DNA of 64,000 nucleotides from Streptomyces sp. A 4/2 (lineage in GTDB: Bacteria > Actinomycetota > Actinomycetes > Streptomycetales > Streptomycetaceae). The notes under the pieces were generated by a model. It made no database searches and had not been told where the DNA came from. It was given only the letters and a program-made list of their open reading frames with translations. The stretch is taken from positions 62,001-126,000 of the forward strand of contig NZ_CALNVW010000030.1 in NCBI RefSeq assembly GCF_940670765.1, in the 5' to 3' direction. Position numbers and translations under genes: made by a program. How positions within the stretch are numbered: the stretch's first letter is position 1; every line of letters starts with the position of its first letter. This document shows positions 34,371 through 43,984 of this stretch, in pieces.

Positions 34371-34729
34371 GGCTTCGCCTCCTCGGGTGCCCGGAACGGA
34401 GGGTGCGTGAAGGCCCGCGCTGCTCAACCTGCCCTGGTACGCAGCGTGTTGACGAGCCCCTCCGATGCCGGAGAGTCAATGTTACAGAAACTATCGACTT
34501 GTTTCACAGCGCACGTCAACGCCCCTGACGGACCTTCAGGGATGTGGCTGAATCGGTCTGCTGAGGTGGTGCGGCCGGGTGCTCGTGGATGTCCTGGCGG
34601 AGCGGTCGGCCCGGCTGCATACTGGAAAATGCACAAACCGGACATATAGCGAACTGTTTCCCGGTGGCCCGGGGGACGGGGCCTGGTCCGACGGCACGCC
34701 TCCGTCCCACGACCTTCAGGAGCATCACC
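34371..34729. promoter_or_regulatory. divergent intergenic region between the two DUF2236 genes
   Basis: A 359-base gap without a supported gene separates two divergent DUF2236 genes and should hold both promoters. It contains two TGTTWCA direct repeats 20 bases apart (34480 and 34500) and an inverted repeat TGCAT/ATGCA (34616-34620, 34629-34633). Local GC is lower in 34480-34510 and 34620-34660 than elsewhere, as expected for promoters. No specific regulator can be assigned. Confidence 0.35.
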
Positions 34730-35620
34730 ATGAGCAGCCCCAGCAGGCCCGCCGAACCGGCGCCGCCCCCGCCGGGCGGCGTGCTGTGGAGCGAGGTCGG
34801 CGACATCAGGACGCTGCTCACCCTGCCCGCGGCGCTGGCCATGCAGGTCGCGCACCCGGCCGTCGGCGCCGGGGTCGACGAGTTCTCCGACTTCCGTACG
34901 GACCCGTGGGGCCGCGCCGAGCGCTCGCTGTGGTCGCTGCAGCTCTGGGTGTACGGCGGTGACGCGGCCGTCGAGGAGGGGAGCCGCCTCCGGGCGCTGC
35001 ACCGGGGTATCGAGGGCACCGACACCCGGGGCCGCCACTACCGCGCGCTCGCTCCGCACACCTACGCCTGGGTGCACGCCACCGGCTTCCCGGTCTTCCT
35101 GCGGCGCCGGACGTACCTCGGCCGCCCCTACACCGAGGCGCAGCAGCGGCAGCTCTACGGGGAGTGGCTCCAGGTCGGCCGGGTCCTCGGCATCGACGAC
35201 CGGGACATGCCGCAGACCGTCGAGGCGTTCTGGCCGTACTACCGCAGGATGCTGGCCGACGAGATCGAGGCCACCCCCCTGGTGCGGGAACTGACCGATG
35301 TCCGCAGCCCGGTACCCGCCCCCGACCGGGGGCCCCGGGTGGTCCGGCTGCTCGTACGGGCGCTGTGGCCCGTACTGCTGCCGCCCCTGGCGCGCTTCCG
35401 GCGCTTCGTCACCGTCGGGCTGATGCCGCCGGACGCCCGCGAGGCCATGGGGCTGGAATGGACGGACTCCCAGGAGCGCGCACTGCGCCGCTTCGGCCGG
35501 TTCGTGGGAGCCGTGGTGCCGGTGCTTCCCGAGCGGCTGCGCTACCTCCCCCTGGCCCGCGCGGCGCGGGCCCGCCACCGGGTCAGGCGGACGCCCGGCG
35601 CACCAGATCCGTCGGCATGA
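34730..35620 (+). CDS. oxygenase MpaB-family (DUF2236) protein, copy 2
   Basis: 296 residues from the ATG at 34730 (AGGAGC upstream); an earlier in-frame ATG would add 47 non-conserved residues. Family features are VGDIRTLLTLPAALAMQVAHPAVGAGVDEFSDF, RTDPWGRAERSL, HYRALAPHTYAWVHATGF and EFWPYY-like FWPYYRRMLADEI. The His residues in MQVAHPAV and YAWVHATG are candidate heme ligands by analogy with Lcp-like enzymes. It is only distantly similar to copy 1 on the other side of the shared intergenic region. The 3' end overlaps the convergent LacI gene by 38 bases. Confidence 0.75.
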   Translation: MSSPSRPAEPAPPPPGGVLWSEVGDIRTLLTLPAALAMQVAHPAVGAGVDEFSDFRTDPWGRAERSLWSLQLWVYGGDAAVEEGSRLRALHRGIEGTDTRGRHYRALAPHTYAWVHATGFPVFLRRRTYLGRPYTEAQQRQLYGEWLQVGRVLGIDDRDMPQTVEAFWPYYRRMLADEIEATPLVRELTDVRSPVPAPDRGPRVVRLLVRALWPVLLPPLARFRRFVTVGLMPPDAREAMGLEWTDSQERALRRFGRFVGAVVPVLPERLRYLPLARAARARHRVRRTPGAPDPSA

Positions 35621-36617
35621 TCACTGAATCCGGCGGGGTGACGGTCTCCCGGTCCAGGCCGCGGATCAGCATCCGCACCATCAACTGCCCCATCCCCTCG
35701 ATGTCCTGACGGATCGTCGTCAGCGGAGGGTCGGTGAGTTCCGCGACCTTCTCCATGTTGTCGAAGCCGACCACCGCCACGTCCTCCGGCACCCGCCGGC
35801 CGTGGTTCCGCAGCACCTGGAGCGCGCCGGACGCCATCAGGTCGTTGGCCGCGAACACGGCGTCCAGCTCCGGCCGGCGCGCCAGCAGTTCGGCCATGGC
35901 CGCGGCTCCGCTCTCCTCGGTGAAGGCGCCCTGGGCGGTGAGCCCCGGATCGACGTCCAGCAGCACGTCCCGGTACCCGTCCAGCCGGTCGATGCCGGAG
36001 GTCTGGTCCTGGGGGCCCGCGATGTGCGCGATGCTGCGGCGCCCGAGCCCGACCAGGTGCTGTACGGCCTGGCGGGCGCCGCCCCGGTTGTCGCAGTCGG
36101 CGTACGGCAGGGCGAGGTCCGACTCCGGGCCCTTCCACACCGGACGGCCGCCGAACACCGCCGGGATCCCGGCCTTGTGGATGACGGCGGGCAGCGGATC
36201 CTCGGTGTGCAGCGAGAACGCCAGCGCGCCGTCCACATGGCCGCCGGCGAGATAGCGGGCGACCCGGTCGTAGTCGCCGCTTCCCTCCACGAGGAGCAGG
36301 ACCAACTGCGAGTCATGCGCTGTCAGTTCGCGGCTTATGCCGCGCAGCTGCTGGGAGAAGAACGGGTCCGAGAAGATCCGGATCTCGGGCTCCGCGATGA
36401 TCACGGCCACCGCGCCGTTGCGCCGGGTGACCAGTGTCCTGGCCGCGTGATTGGGGATGTAGCCCAGCTCGTCGACGGCCTCCTGGACCCGTTCGACCAG
36501 CAACTGCCGCACCCCGGCGCCGCCGTTGACGACGCGCGACGCGGTCGCCCGGGACACACCCGCGCGGGCCGCTACGGCCTCCAGGGTCGGACGGGAGCCG
36601 GGGATCGGATCGGGCAC
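35583..36617 (-). CDS. LacI-family transcriptional regulator
   Basis: 344 residues from the GTG at 36617, preceded by AGGAGCTCCC. The LacI helix-turn-helix and hinge lie at about 8-60 (TLEAVAARAGVSRATASRVVNGGAGV, IPNHAARTLVTRRNGAVAV). A periplasmic-binding-protein-like sensor domain follows (FSDPFFSQQLRGISREL; DAVFAANDLMASGALQVL; VVGFDNMEKVAELTDPPLTTIRQ). It probably senses a sugar. No sugar-uptake genes lie beside it, so the target may be elsewhere. An upstream in-frame start is possible but lacks a ribosome-binding site. Confidence 0.9.
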   Translation of the reverse strand: MPDPIPGSRPTLEAVAARAGVSRATASRVVNGGAGVRQLLVERVQEAVDELGYIPNHAARTLVTRRNGAVAVIIAEPEIRIFSDPFFSQQLRGISRELTAHDSQLVLLLVEGSGDYDRVARYLAGGHVDGALAFSLHTEDPLPAVIHKAGIPAVFGGRPVWKGPESDLALPYADCDNRGGARQAVQHLVGLGRRSIAHIAGPQDQTSGIDRLDGYRDVLLDVDPGLTAQGAFTEESGAAAMAELLARRPELDAVFAANDLMASGALQVLRNHGRRVPEDVAVVGFDNMEKVAELTDPPLTTIRQDIEGMGQLMVRMLIRGLDRETVTPPDSVIMPTDLVRRASA

Positions 36618-36784
36618 GGGAGCTCCTCGTCGGCGTAGTTGCTGGTCGGGTGGTGCTCGCGGTGGGAGCAGCGTAACGACCTGGTGCACGATAGGCGGTT
36701 GATCAGACTGTCACCACCTGTCGCCGGACGCGGAAAGCCGCGCCGCCCTCGGGAACGGGCGGCGCGGCAGGGGCTGCAAGCAGG

Positions 36785-38299
36785 TCAGTGCGCGTGCACG
36801 GTGCGGTGCGTGCGCTCGATCTGCTCCCAGGACCTGGGCCGGACCGGCTTCGCGTCCGGGCGGGCGATCCGCGCCTTCGCCGCCGCCGGCGCGGCCGGCT
36901 TGGCGGTGGTGAACAGCCAGGTGTCGAAGAACTCGGCCAGCGGCTTGCCCGAGATCCGCTCGGCGTACTTCTCGAAGTCGGCCACCGAGGCATTGCCGTA
37001 GGCGTGCTCGGTGGGCCACCCCTTCAGGATCCGGAAGAACGCGGTGTCACCGATCTTGTTGCGCAGTGCCTGAATGGCGAGCGCGCCCCGGTCGTACACG
37101 GCGGCGTCGAACTGGTTGTCCGCGCCCGGGTCGCCCGGCTTCACCGTCCAGAAGGCGTCGTCGGCCGGGTGCGAGTCGTACACGTAGTCCGCGAGCTGCT
37201 GTGTGGTGCCCTGGCCCTCGCTCTCCGACCACAGCCACTCGGCGTAGCTGGCGAAACCCTCGTTGATCCAGATGTCCTTCCAGCCCTTGAGGGACACACT
37301 GTCGCCGTACCACTGGTGCGCCAACTCATGGACGATCACCGAGGTGTTGGCGCCGTTCGCGAACTGCTTGGGACTGTAGAACGGCCGGGTCTGGGTCTCC
37401 AGCGCGTAGCCCGTGGTGGTGTTGGGGACGTAGCCGCCCAGCGCGCTGAACGGGTACGGGCCGAAGTACCCGCTCAGCCAGTCGGCTACCTCACCGGTCC
37501 GCTCCACGCTGGCGCGGGCCGCCCCGTAGTTGTCGCCCAGGTCCTTGCTGTACGCGTTGACGATCGGCACGCCCGCCGCCGTCGTGTCCGTGGTGATGTC
37601 GAACTTGCCGACCGCGAGCGTGGTCAGGTACGTCGCCTGCGGCTTGTTGGACCGCCAGTTGAACGTGGTCCTGCCGAGCTTCGAGCGCTGCGACTGGAGC
37701 ACACCGTTGCTGATGGCCTGGGTACCGTCCGGCACGGAGACCGACACATCGAAGGTGGCCTTGTCGAGCGGGTGGTCGTTGCTCGGGAACCACCACCAGG
37801 CCGACTCGGGTTCGTCCGCCGCGACCGCGCCGTCCGGGGTCCGGTGCCAGGTCGAGAAGCCGTACGCCGATTTCGTGGACGGCACGCCGCTGTAACGCAC
37901 GACGACGGTGACGGAGGAACCCTTGGCCAGCGACCGGGCCGGAGTGACCTCCAGTTCGTGCTGCCCGGACGTGGCAAAGGTGGCCTTTGCGCCGTTGACC
38001 CGTACTTCGCTCACATCGAGCAGGAAGTCCAGATCGAACCGGGAGAGGTCCTGGGTGGCGGTGGCGAGGATCGTCGCCGTGCCGTCCAGCCGGTCGGTCG
38101 ACGGCTCGTACTTCAGCTTCAGGTCGTAGTGCGAGACGTCGTAGCCGCCGTTGCCGTACGCCGGGTAGTAGGGGTCGCCGATGCCGGGGGCGCCGGGCGT
38201 GGCGTCGCTGGGCGCGGACCCTCGGGCAGCGGCCGATGCCGGGATCGCCAGCATGAGTGAGGCCGCGAGCACGCTCGGGACGATGAGTCTGCGGTGCAC
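36785..38299 (-). CDS. secreted M1-family aminopeptidase
   Basis: 504 residues from a GTG with GGAG upstream. A signal peptide (about 1-25, ending in ASAAA) precedes an M1 N-terminal saddle domain and a gluzincin catalytic domain. The domain has HELAH in VIVHELAHQWYGDSV, the third zinc ligand in INEGFASYAEWLW, and GYALETQ in place of the classical GAMEN loop. It lacks the large C-terminal domain of aminopeptidase N, as in many Streptomyces secreted M1 enzymes. It should release N-terminal residues from peptides outside the cell. It is a single gene with its own promoter. Confidence 0.9.
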   Translation of the reverse strand: MHRRLIVPSVLAASLMLAIPASAAARGSAPSDATPGAPGIGDPYYPAYGNGGYDVSHYDLKLKYEPSTDRLDGTATILATATQDLSRFDLDFLLDVSEVRVNGAKATFATSGQHELEVTPARSLAKGSSVTVVVRYSGVPSTKSAYGFSTWHRTPDGAVAADEPESAWWWFPSNDHPLDKATFDVSVSVPDGTQAISNGVLQSQRSKLGRTTFNWRSNKPQATYLTTLAVGKFDITTDTTAAGVPIVNAYSKDLGDNYGAARASVERTGEVADWLSGYFGPYPFSALGGYVPNTTTGYALETQTRPFYSPKQFANGANTSVIVHELAHQWYGDSVSLKGWKDIWINEGFASYAEWLWSESEGQGTTQQLADYVYDSHPADDAFWTVKPGDPGADNQFDAAVYDRGALAIQALRNKIGDTAFFRILKGWPTEHAYGNASVADFEKYAERISGKPLAEFFDTWLFTTAKPAAPAAAKARIARPDAKPVRPRSWEQIERTHRTVHAH

Positions 38300-38458
38300 G
38301 GATGCTCCAAGTCGTGGGAGTCGTGGATCCCTTCGACCCTATTCAGCCCATGAACCACTGGTCATGTCCACGGTCACTGCTGTCACAGGATCGCCATCCG
38401 GCCGTCATGTGCCGCCCGCCGGGTACCCGTCCCCTCGTGCGCCCGCAACGGACAGGTC

Positions 38459-39499
38459 CTACGCGGCTGCCCCCGCGTCCACCAGCCGGGCCGCCTCCCT
38501 GGCGCAGCCCCAGGCCACGGTGACGCCCGCGCCGCCGTGGCCGTAGTTGTGCACCAGGACCTGGCCGGACGGTCCCGTCGGATCGGTCCGGGGCGTCCGG
38601 TGCGGTGGGTCGTCAGGCGCCGTGCCGGGCGTTCCGGGCCCGGCGGGGACCGGCCGGACACGTCCCGGCAGTGAACGGGCCGGCCGCTCGGCCTCCAGAC
38701 GCACCGCGGACCGGGAAGGCCGGAGGCCGACCCGGTGGGCCAGGACCTTCGCGTCCGCGATCTCCGGCCTGAGCCGCGCGCACCGGGCGACGATCGCCTC
38801 CGCCGTCGCCGGGTCCGGCCGGAGGTTCCAGTCGTCCTCCTGCGCCGTGCCGCCCAGGAGCAGGCCGCCGGGTTGCGGGAAGTAGTACGTCGTATCGCTC
38901 GACGTGTGGTCGACGACCGTGCACCACTCGTCGATCCCCGGATTCTCGACGAGTACCAGCTGCCCGCGCACCGGCCACACCTCGGGGTCCGGCACCAGGC
39001 CGTGCGCGCCGAGCCCGGTGCAGTTGACCACCACCGGGGACGGCACCTCCGCGAGCTCCGTCACCGTCCGCTCCTCCACCCGGCCGCCCGCCGCTTCCAG
39101 CCTGCGGCGCAGCCACCCCAGATGGGCCGGCATGTCGATCAGCGGAAGCCGGGCCCGCAGGCCCTCCGCGACCTCCCGCAGCCCGGTCAGCTGCGCGGCC
39201 CAGGGGCCCAGTTCGGCGATCCCCGCCCCGACGTGCACCCCGTCGACCAGCCGGACCCCGGTCCGTCGCGGGTCCGCGGCCAGCGCTTCGTACTCCCGCA
39301 GTGACTCCAGCGACCAGCGGCCCACCAGCTCCTCGGGCTCGATGCGGTACGGCCACCACAGGGCCCCCGCGACCGCCGACGTCGTCCGCCCGGCCGGGTC
39401 CCGGCTCCACACCCGCACCGGGTGGCCGCCCTCCGCGAGGACGATGGCCGTCGTCAGACCGATGACCCCGCCGCCCACCACGATCACTTCGCTGCTCAT
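38459..39499 (-). CDS. FAD-dependent oxidoreductase, D-amino-acid oxidase-like
   Basis: 346 residues from the ATG at 39499; an upstream in-frame start gives an unconserved Gly/Arg-rich extension. The FAD-binding Rossmann motif is VIVVGGGVIGLTTAIVLAEGG, with a second FAD-contact segment at the C-terminus (VHNYGHGGAGVTVAWGCA). Middle segments such as VAGALWWPYRIEP and VVNCTGLGAH match D-amino-acid oxidases. A Pro/Thr-rich insertion at about 275-310 is unusual for the family. The enzyme would oxidatively deaminate D-amino acids to keto acids with hydrogen peroxide. Confidence 0.85.
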   Translation of the reverse strand: MSSEVIVVGGGVIGLTTAIVLAEGGHPVRVWSRDPAGRTTSAVAGALWWPYRIEPEELVGRWSLESLREYEALAADPRRTGVRLVDGVHVGAGIAELGPWAAQLTGLREVAEGLRARLPLIDMPAHLGWLRRRLEAAGGRVEERTVTELAEVPSPVVVNCTGLGAHGLVPDPEVWPVRGQLVLVENPGIDEWCTVVDHTSSDTTYYFPQPGGLLLGGTAQEDDWNLRPDPATAEAIVARCARLRPEIADAKVLAHRVGLRPSRSAVRLEAERPARSLPGRVRPVPAGPGTPGTAPDDPPHRTPRTDPTGPSGQVLVHNYGHGGAGVTVAWGCAREAARLVDAGAAA

Positions 39500-39582
39500 C
39501 CTGCGGACCGTAGCCGAGTCCCCGCTGCGCCGTCCTCCTCTCCCACCCTCCAATTGCCGGTCGGTCTAAGATCGGTCCCCTC

Positions 39583-41220
39583 ATGACTGCAACCCTTGTC
39601 GCCAAAGACCTCGCCGCGGGCCACGGTGACCGCTCGCTCTTCTCCGGCCTCGATCTCGTCGTCGCGCCGGGGGACGTGATCGGTCTCGTCGGAGTCAACG
39701 GCGCCGGAAAATCCACGCTGCTGCGCCTCCTCGCCGGGCTCGACACCCCCGAGGACGGCGAGCTGAAGCTGTCGCCGCCCACCGCCTCCGTCGGCCATCT
39801 CCCGCAGGAGCCGGAGCGGCGCGACGGCGAGACCGTACGGGCCTTCCTGGCCCGCCGTACGGGCGTCGCCGCCGCCCAGAGCGCCATGGAGGAAGCCACC
39901 CAGGGCCTCGTCGACGGGACCCCCGGCGCGGACGACGCGTACGCCACCACGCTCGAACGCTGGCTCGATCTCGGCGGCGCCGACCTGGACGAGCGCGCCG
40001 ACGAAGTGGCCGGATCCCTCGGTCTGACCGTCGGGCTCGACCAGCCGATGACCTCCCTCTCCGGAGGCCAGGCGGCCCGCGCCGGTCTCGCTTCGCTGCT
40101 GCTCTCCCGGTACGACGTCTTCCTGCTCGACGAGCCGACGAACGACCTCGACCTGGACGGCCTGGAACGGCTGGAGCGATTCGTCGCAGGGCTGCGCGCC
40201 GGCACGGTCGTCATCAGCCACGACCGTGAGTTCCTGACCCGCACGGTCACCAAGGTCCTCGAACTGGATCTTGCCCAGCAGCAGATCACGCTGTACGGCG
40301 GCGGCTACGCCGGGTACCTGGAGGAGCGGGAGACGGCCCGCCGGCACGCCCGCGAGGACTTCGACGAGTACGCGGACAAGCGGTCGGCGCTCGAAGGGCG
40401 GGCCCAGATGCAGCGGGGCTGGATGGACAAGGGCGTCAAGAACGCCCGCCGCAAGGCGACCGACAACGACAAGATCGGCCGTAAGTTCCGCAGCGAGGCG
40501 AGCGAGAAGCAGGCGGCGAAGGCCCGCCAGACGCAGCGCATGATCGAGCGCCTCGACGTCGTGGAGGAACCCCGCAAGGAGTGGGAACTCCGCATGGAGA
40601 TCGCGGCGGCCCCCCGCTCCGGCGCGGTCGTGGCCACGCTGCGCGACGCGAGGGTCGCCCGGGGCGCCTTCTCCTTCGGGCCGGCGCACCTCCAGATCGA
40701 CTGGGCGGACCGGGTCGCCATCACCGGCGCCAACGGCGCGGGCAAGTCCACCCTGCTCGGCGCGCTGCTCGGCCGGGTCCCCCTCGACACAGGCCATGCG
40801 GCGCTCGGCCCGGGGGTCGTGGTCGGCGAGGTCGACCAGGCGCGCGGCCTCTTCTACGGTACGCAGACGCTCCTGGAGGCTTTCTGCGCGGCCGTCCCCG
40901 ACACGGAGCCGGCCGAAGTCCGCACGCTCCTGGCCAAGTTCGGCCTGAAGGCGGCCCACGTCCTGCGCCCCGCGAACACCCTGTCGCCGGGCGAACGCAC
41001 CCGTGCCGCGCTCGCGCTGCTCCAGGGTCGTGGCGTCAATCTCCTCGTCCTGGACGAGCCGACGAACCACCTCGACCTGGAGGCCATCGAGCAGCTGGAG
41101 TCGGCCCTCGACTCGTACGAGGGCACGCTGCTGCTGGTCACCCACGACCGCCGGATGCTCGACGCGGTCCGCACGACGCGTCGCATCGAGGTGGCGGAGG
41201 GCAAGCTCACCGAACTCTGA
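39583..41220 (+). CDS. ABC-F family ATPase (Uup/EttA-like)
   Basis: 545 residues with two ATPase domains and no membrane segments. Walker A motifs are GVNGAGKST (about 42) and GANGAGKST (about 385); signatures are LSGGQAARAGLAS and LSPGERTRAALA (note SPGE in place of SGGE in the second); Walker B regions are FLLDEPTNDLDL and LVLDEPTNHLDL. The charged linker between domains spans about 245-310 (DKRSALEGRAQMQRGW, VKNARRKATDNDK). It differs in its linker from the ABC-F at 18432-20063 and is closer to housekeeping translation factors. It is monocistronic, with terminators behind it. Confidence 0.9.
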   Translation: MTATLVAKDLAAGHGDRSLFSGLDLVVAPGDVIGLVGVNGAGKSTLLRLLAGLDTPEDGELKLSPPTASVGHLPQEPERRDGETVRAFLARRTGVAAAQSAMEEATQGLVDGTPGADDAYATTLERWLDLGGADLDERADEVAGSLGLTVGLDQPMTSLSGGQAARAGLASLLLSRYDVFLLDEPTNDLDLDGLERLERFVAGLRAGTVVISHDREFLTRTVTKVLELDLAQQQITLYGGGYAGYLEERETARRHAREDFDEYADKRSALEGRAQMQRGWMDKGVKNARRKATDNDKIGRKFRSEASEKQAAKARQTQRMIERLDVVEEPRKEWELRMEIAAAPRSGAVVATLRDARVARGAFSFGPAHLQIDWADRVAITGANGAGKSTLLGALLGRVPLDTGHAALGPGVVVGEVDQARGLFYGTQTLLEAFCAAVPDTEPAEVRTLLAKFGLKAAHVLRPANTLSPGERTRAALALLQGRGVNLLVLDEPTNHLDLEAIEQLESALDSYEGTLLLVTHDRRMLDAVRTTRRIEVAEGKLTEL

Positions 41221-41252
41221 GCGGACGCCCCGCTAGCCCCGGCCGACGGACG

Positions 41253-41275
41253 GTCGGCCCGTCGGACGGGCCGAC
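41253..41275. terminator. hairpin downstream of the second ABC-F gene
   Basis: An 11-bp inverted repeat (GTCGGCCCGTC, 41253-41263; GACGGGCCGAC, 41265-41275) with almost no loop as written, so a hairpin of about 9 bp. It starts 33 bases after the ABC-F stop. Confidence 0.55.
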
Positions 41276-41315
41276 GGATGTGCTGAGGGCGGGGTGCCGA
41301 ACGCTCCGCCGGACG

Positions 41316-41359
41316 GGACGGGACGGTACGCGCTGCTACCCGCGCGCACCGTCCCGTCC
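41316..41359. terminator. hairpin downstream of tex
   Basis: A 12-bp inverted repeat (41316-41327, ggacgggacggt; 41348-41359, accgtcccgtcc) with a 20-base loop lies just past the tex stop. With the hairpin at 41253-41275 it separates two convergent genes. Confidence 0.5.
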
Positions 41360-41376
41360 GCCGGCCGGGACACCGC

Positions 41377-43770
41377 TCAGCGGCGCCCGCGCTCCGGCCC
41401 GCTCAGTCCGGCCCGCCGCAGTGCGTCAGCCATCGCGCTGTTGGCGGGAGCCGGGGCCGAGGACTGCCGTCCGCCGCTGCCGCCGCCGCCACGCTGGGCG
41501 CGGCCTCCCTGCCGTTGCTGCGGAGGACGGCCGTCCTGCCCGCGCTCCCGGCGCTCCCCGCCACCACCCGACCTGGCCGGCTTGGACGCCGCCTCGTCGT
41601 CCAGCCGCAGCGTCAGCGAGATGCGCTTGCGCGGGATGTCGACATCCATCACCTTCACCTTGACGATGTCGCCGGGCTTGACCACGTCACGCGGGTCCTT
41701 GACGAAGGTCTTGGACAGCGCGGACACATGCACGAGCCCGTCCTGATGGACACCGATGTCGACGAACGCGCCGAACGCCGCGACATTCGTGACGACGCCC
41801 TCCAGGACCATCCCGGACGTCAGGTCGCCCAGCTTCTCGACACCTTCCTTGAAGGTGGCCGTCTTGAACGCGGGCCGCGGGTCGCGTCCCGGCTTCTCCA
41901 GCTCGCGCAGAATGTCCGACACCGTCGGCAGCCCGAACTTGTCGTTCACGAAGTCGGCCGGATCCAGCGAACGCAGCAGCGGCGCGTTGCCCACCAGTGA
42001 ACTTCCGCCCGCGGACCTGGTCATCGCCCGCACCACCGGATAGGACTCCGGGTGCACGCTCGACGCGTCCAGCGGGTCGTCGCCGTCCCTGATGCGCAGG
42101 AAGCCCGCGCACTGCTCGTACGCCTTGGGGCCCAGCCTCGCCACGTCCTTGAGCGCCTTGCGGGACCGGAAGGGGCCGTTGGCGTCGCGGTGCGCCACGA
42201 TGTTCTCGGCGAGTCCCGACCCGATGCCCGAGACCCGGGAGAGGAGCGGCGCCGAGGCGGTGTTGACGTCCACCCCCACGCCGTTCACACAGTCCTCGAC
42301 GACCGCGTCGAGCGAGCGGGAGAGCTTCACCTCGGACAGGTCGTGCTGGTACTGGCCCACGCCGATCGACTTGGGGTCGATCTTGACCAGCTCGGCGAGC
42401 GGGTCCTGGAGCCTGCGGGCGATCGACACCGCGCCGCGCAGCGTCACATCCATGTCCGGCAGCTCCTGCGAGGCGAACGCGGAAGCCGAGTAGACGGAAG
42501 CGCCCGCCTCCGAGACCATCACCTTCGTCAGGTTCAACTCGGGGTGCTTGGCGCACAGTTCGCCCGCCAGCTTGTCGGTCTCCCGGGACGCCGTACCGTT
42601 GCCGATCGCGATCAGGTCCACCGCGTGCTCCTTCGCCAGCCGGGCCAGCTTGGCGAGCGCCTCGTCCCACCGGTTGGCCGGGACGTGCGGGTGGATCACA
42701 TCGGTCGCCACGACCTTGCCGGTCGCGTCGACGACGGCCACCTTCACGCCCGTACGGAACCCGGGGTCCAGGCCGAGCGTGGCGCGGGTCCCGGCCGGTG
42801 CGGCCAGCAGCAGGTCGCGCAGGTTCGAGGCGAAGACCTTCACCGCCTCGTCCTCCGCGGCGGTCCGCAGCCGAAGCCTCAGGTCGATCCCCAGATGTAC
42901 CAGGATCCGGGTGCGCCACGACCAACGCACCGTCTCCGCAAGCCACTTGTCGCCTGGCCTGCCCCGGTCGGCCACTCCGAAGCGCCGGGCGATCATCGCC
43001 TCGTACGTCGACGGTCCCGCGGTGTCCCCGGGCTCCTCCGGTTCGAGGACCAGGTCGAGTACGTCCTCCTTCTCGCCCCGGAGCATCGCCAGCACCCGGT
43101 GCGAGGGCAGCGCGGTGAACGGCTCCGCGAAGTCGAAGTAGTCGGCGAACTTGGCACCGGCCTCTTCCTTGGCCTCCCGCACCTTCGCCGTCAGCCGCCC
43201 GCGCGACCACATGCGTTCACGCAGCTCACCGATGAGGTCGGCGTCCTCGCCGAACCGCTCGGTGAGGACGGAACGCGCGCCCTCCAGAGCGGCGGCGGGA
43301 TCCGCCACGCCCCTGTCCGCGTCGACGAACGCGGCGGCGGCCACGAGCGGTTCCACCGAAGGGTCGCCCAGCAGCCCGTCGGCGAGCGGTTCGAGACCGG
43401 CCTCGCGGGCGATCTGCGCCTTGGTCCGGCGCTTCGGCTTGAACGGCAGGTAGATGTCCTCCAGCCGCGCCTTGGTCTCCGCTGCCCGGATCTGCGCCTC
43501 CAGCGCGGCATCGAGCTTGCCCTGCTCCCGTACGGAGTCCAGAACTGCCGTCCGCCGATCCTCCAGCTCCCGCAGGTAGCGCAGCCGCTCCTCCAGCGTG
43601 CGCAGCTGCGCGTCGTCGAGCATCTCGGTCGCTTCCTTGCGGTAGCGAGCGATGAACGGCACGGTCGAGCCGCCGTCGAGCAGCTCGACGGCGGCCTTCA
43701 CCTGCCGTTCCCGGACGCCGAGTTCGTCGGCGATCCTGCCTTCGATGGAACCTGGGGTGGTCGTGGTCAC
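41377..43770 (-). CDS. tex: Tex-family RNA-binding protein
   Basis: 797 residues from a GTG at 43770 (VTTTTPGSIEGRIADELGV), close to the usual Tex length of about 780. The order is: N-terminal helical domain (STVPFIARYRKEATEMLDD), the YqgF-like RNase H fold (TLGLDPGFRTGVKVAVVD), helix-hairpin-helix motifs (VNTASAPLLSRVSGIGSGLAENIVAHRD), and a C-terminal S1 domain (GMVLEGVVTNVAAFGAFVDIGVHQDGLVHVS). A Gly/Arg/Gln-rich tail of about 70 residues follows. Tex proteins bind nucleic acid and influence transcription and toxin expression in other bacteria; here a general RNA-metabolism role is expected. Confidence 0.95.
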   Translation of the reverse strand: MTTTTPGSIEGRIADELGVRERQVKAAVELLDGGSTVPFIARYRKEATEMLDDAQLRTLEERLRYLRELEDRRTAVLDSVREQGKLDAALEAQIRAAETKARLEDIYLPFKPKRRTKAQIAREAGLEPLADGLLGDPSVEPLVAAAAFVDADRGVADPAAALEGARSVLTERFGEDADLIGELRERMWSRGRLTAKVREAKEEAGAKFADYFDFAEPFTALPSHRVLAMLRGEKEDVLDLVLEPEEPGDTAGPSTYEAMIARRFGVADRGRPGDKWLAETVRWSWRTRILVHLGIDLRLRLRTAAEDEAVKVFASNLRDLLLAAPAGTRATLGLDPGFRTGVKVAVVDATGKVVATDVIHPHVPANRWDEALAKLARLAKEHAVDLIAIGNGTASRETDKLAGELCAKHPELNLTKVMVSEAGASVYSASAFASQELPDMDVTLRGAVSIARRLQDPLAELVKIDPKSIGVGQYQHDLSEVKLSRSLDAVVEDCVNGVGVDVNTASAPLLSRVSGIGSGLAENIVAHRDANGPFRSRKALKDVARLGPKAYEQCAGFLRIRDGDDPLDASSVHPESYPVVRAMTRSAGGSSLVGNAPLLRSLDPADFVNDKFGLPTVSDILRELEKPGRDPRPAFKTATFKEGVEKLGDLTSGMVLEGVVTNVAAFGAFVDIGVHQDGLVHVSALSKTFVKDPRDVVKPGDIVKVKVMDVDIPRKRISLTLRLDDEAASKPARSGGGGERRERGQDGRPPQQRQGGRAQRGGGGSGGRQSSAPAPANSAMADALRRAGLSGPERGRR

Positions 43771-43984
43771 GATCCCGTACCGCCTTCTCGCTGGGCTTGC
43801 CGCATTCCTCCGGGGAAGTCCCCGGAACCCCATCGGACGGGCGGCCCGCCGGTCCTGGCCGGACCGCCGTCACGAGAGGGAAAACAGTGCACCAGCATTG
43901 TGGCAGGCGGCACCGACAGGCCGGGGGCCACGCTCCGCGGAGGCGGCGGAGCGCCGGTCCGGCGGGCCGGTCGCGGCGAGTCCG

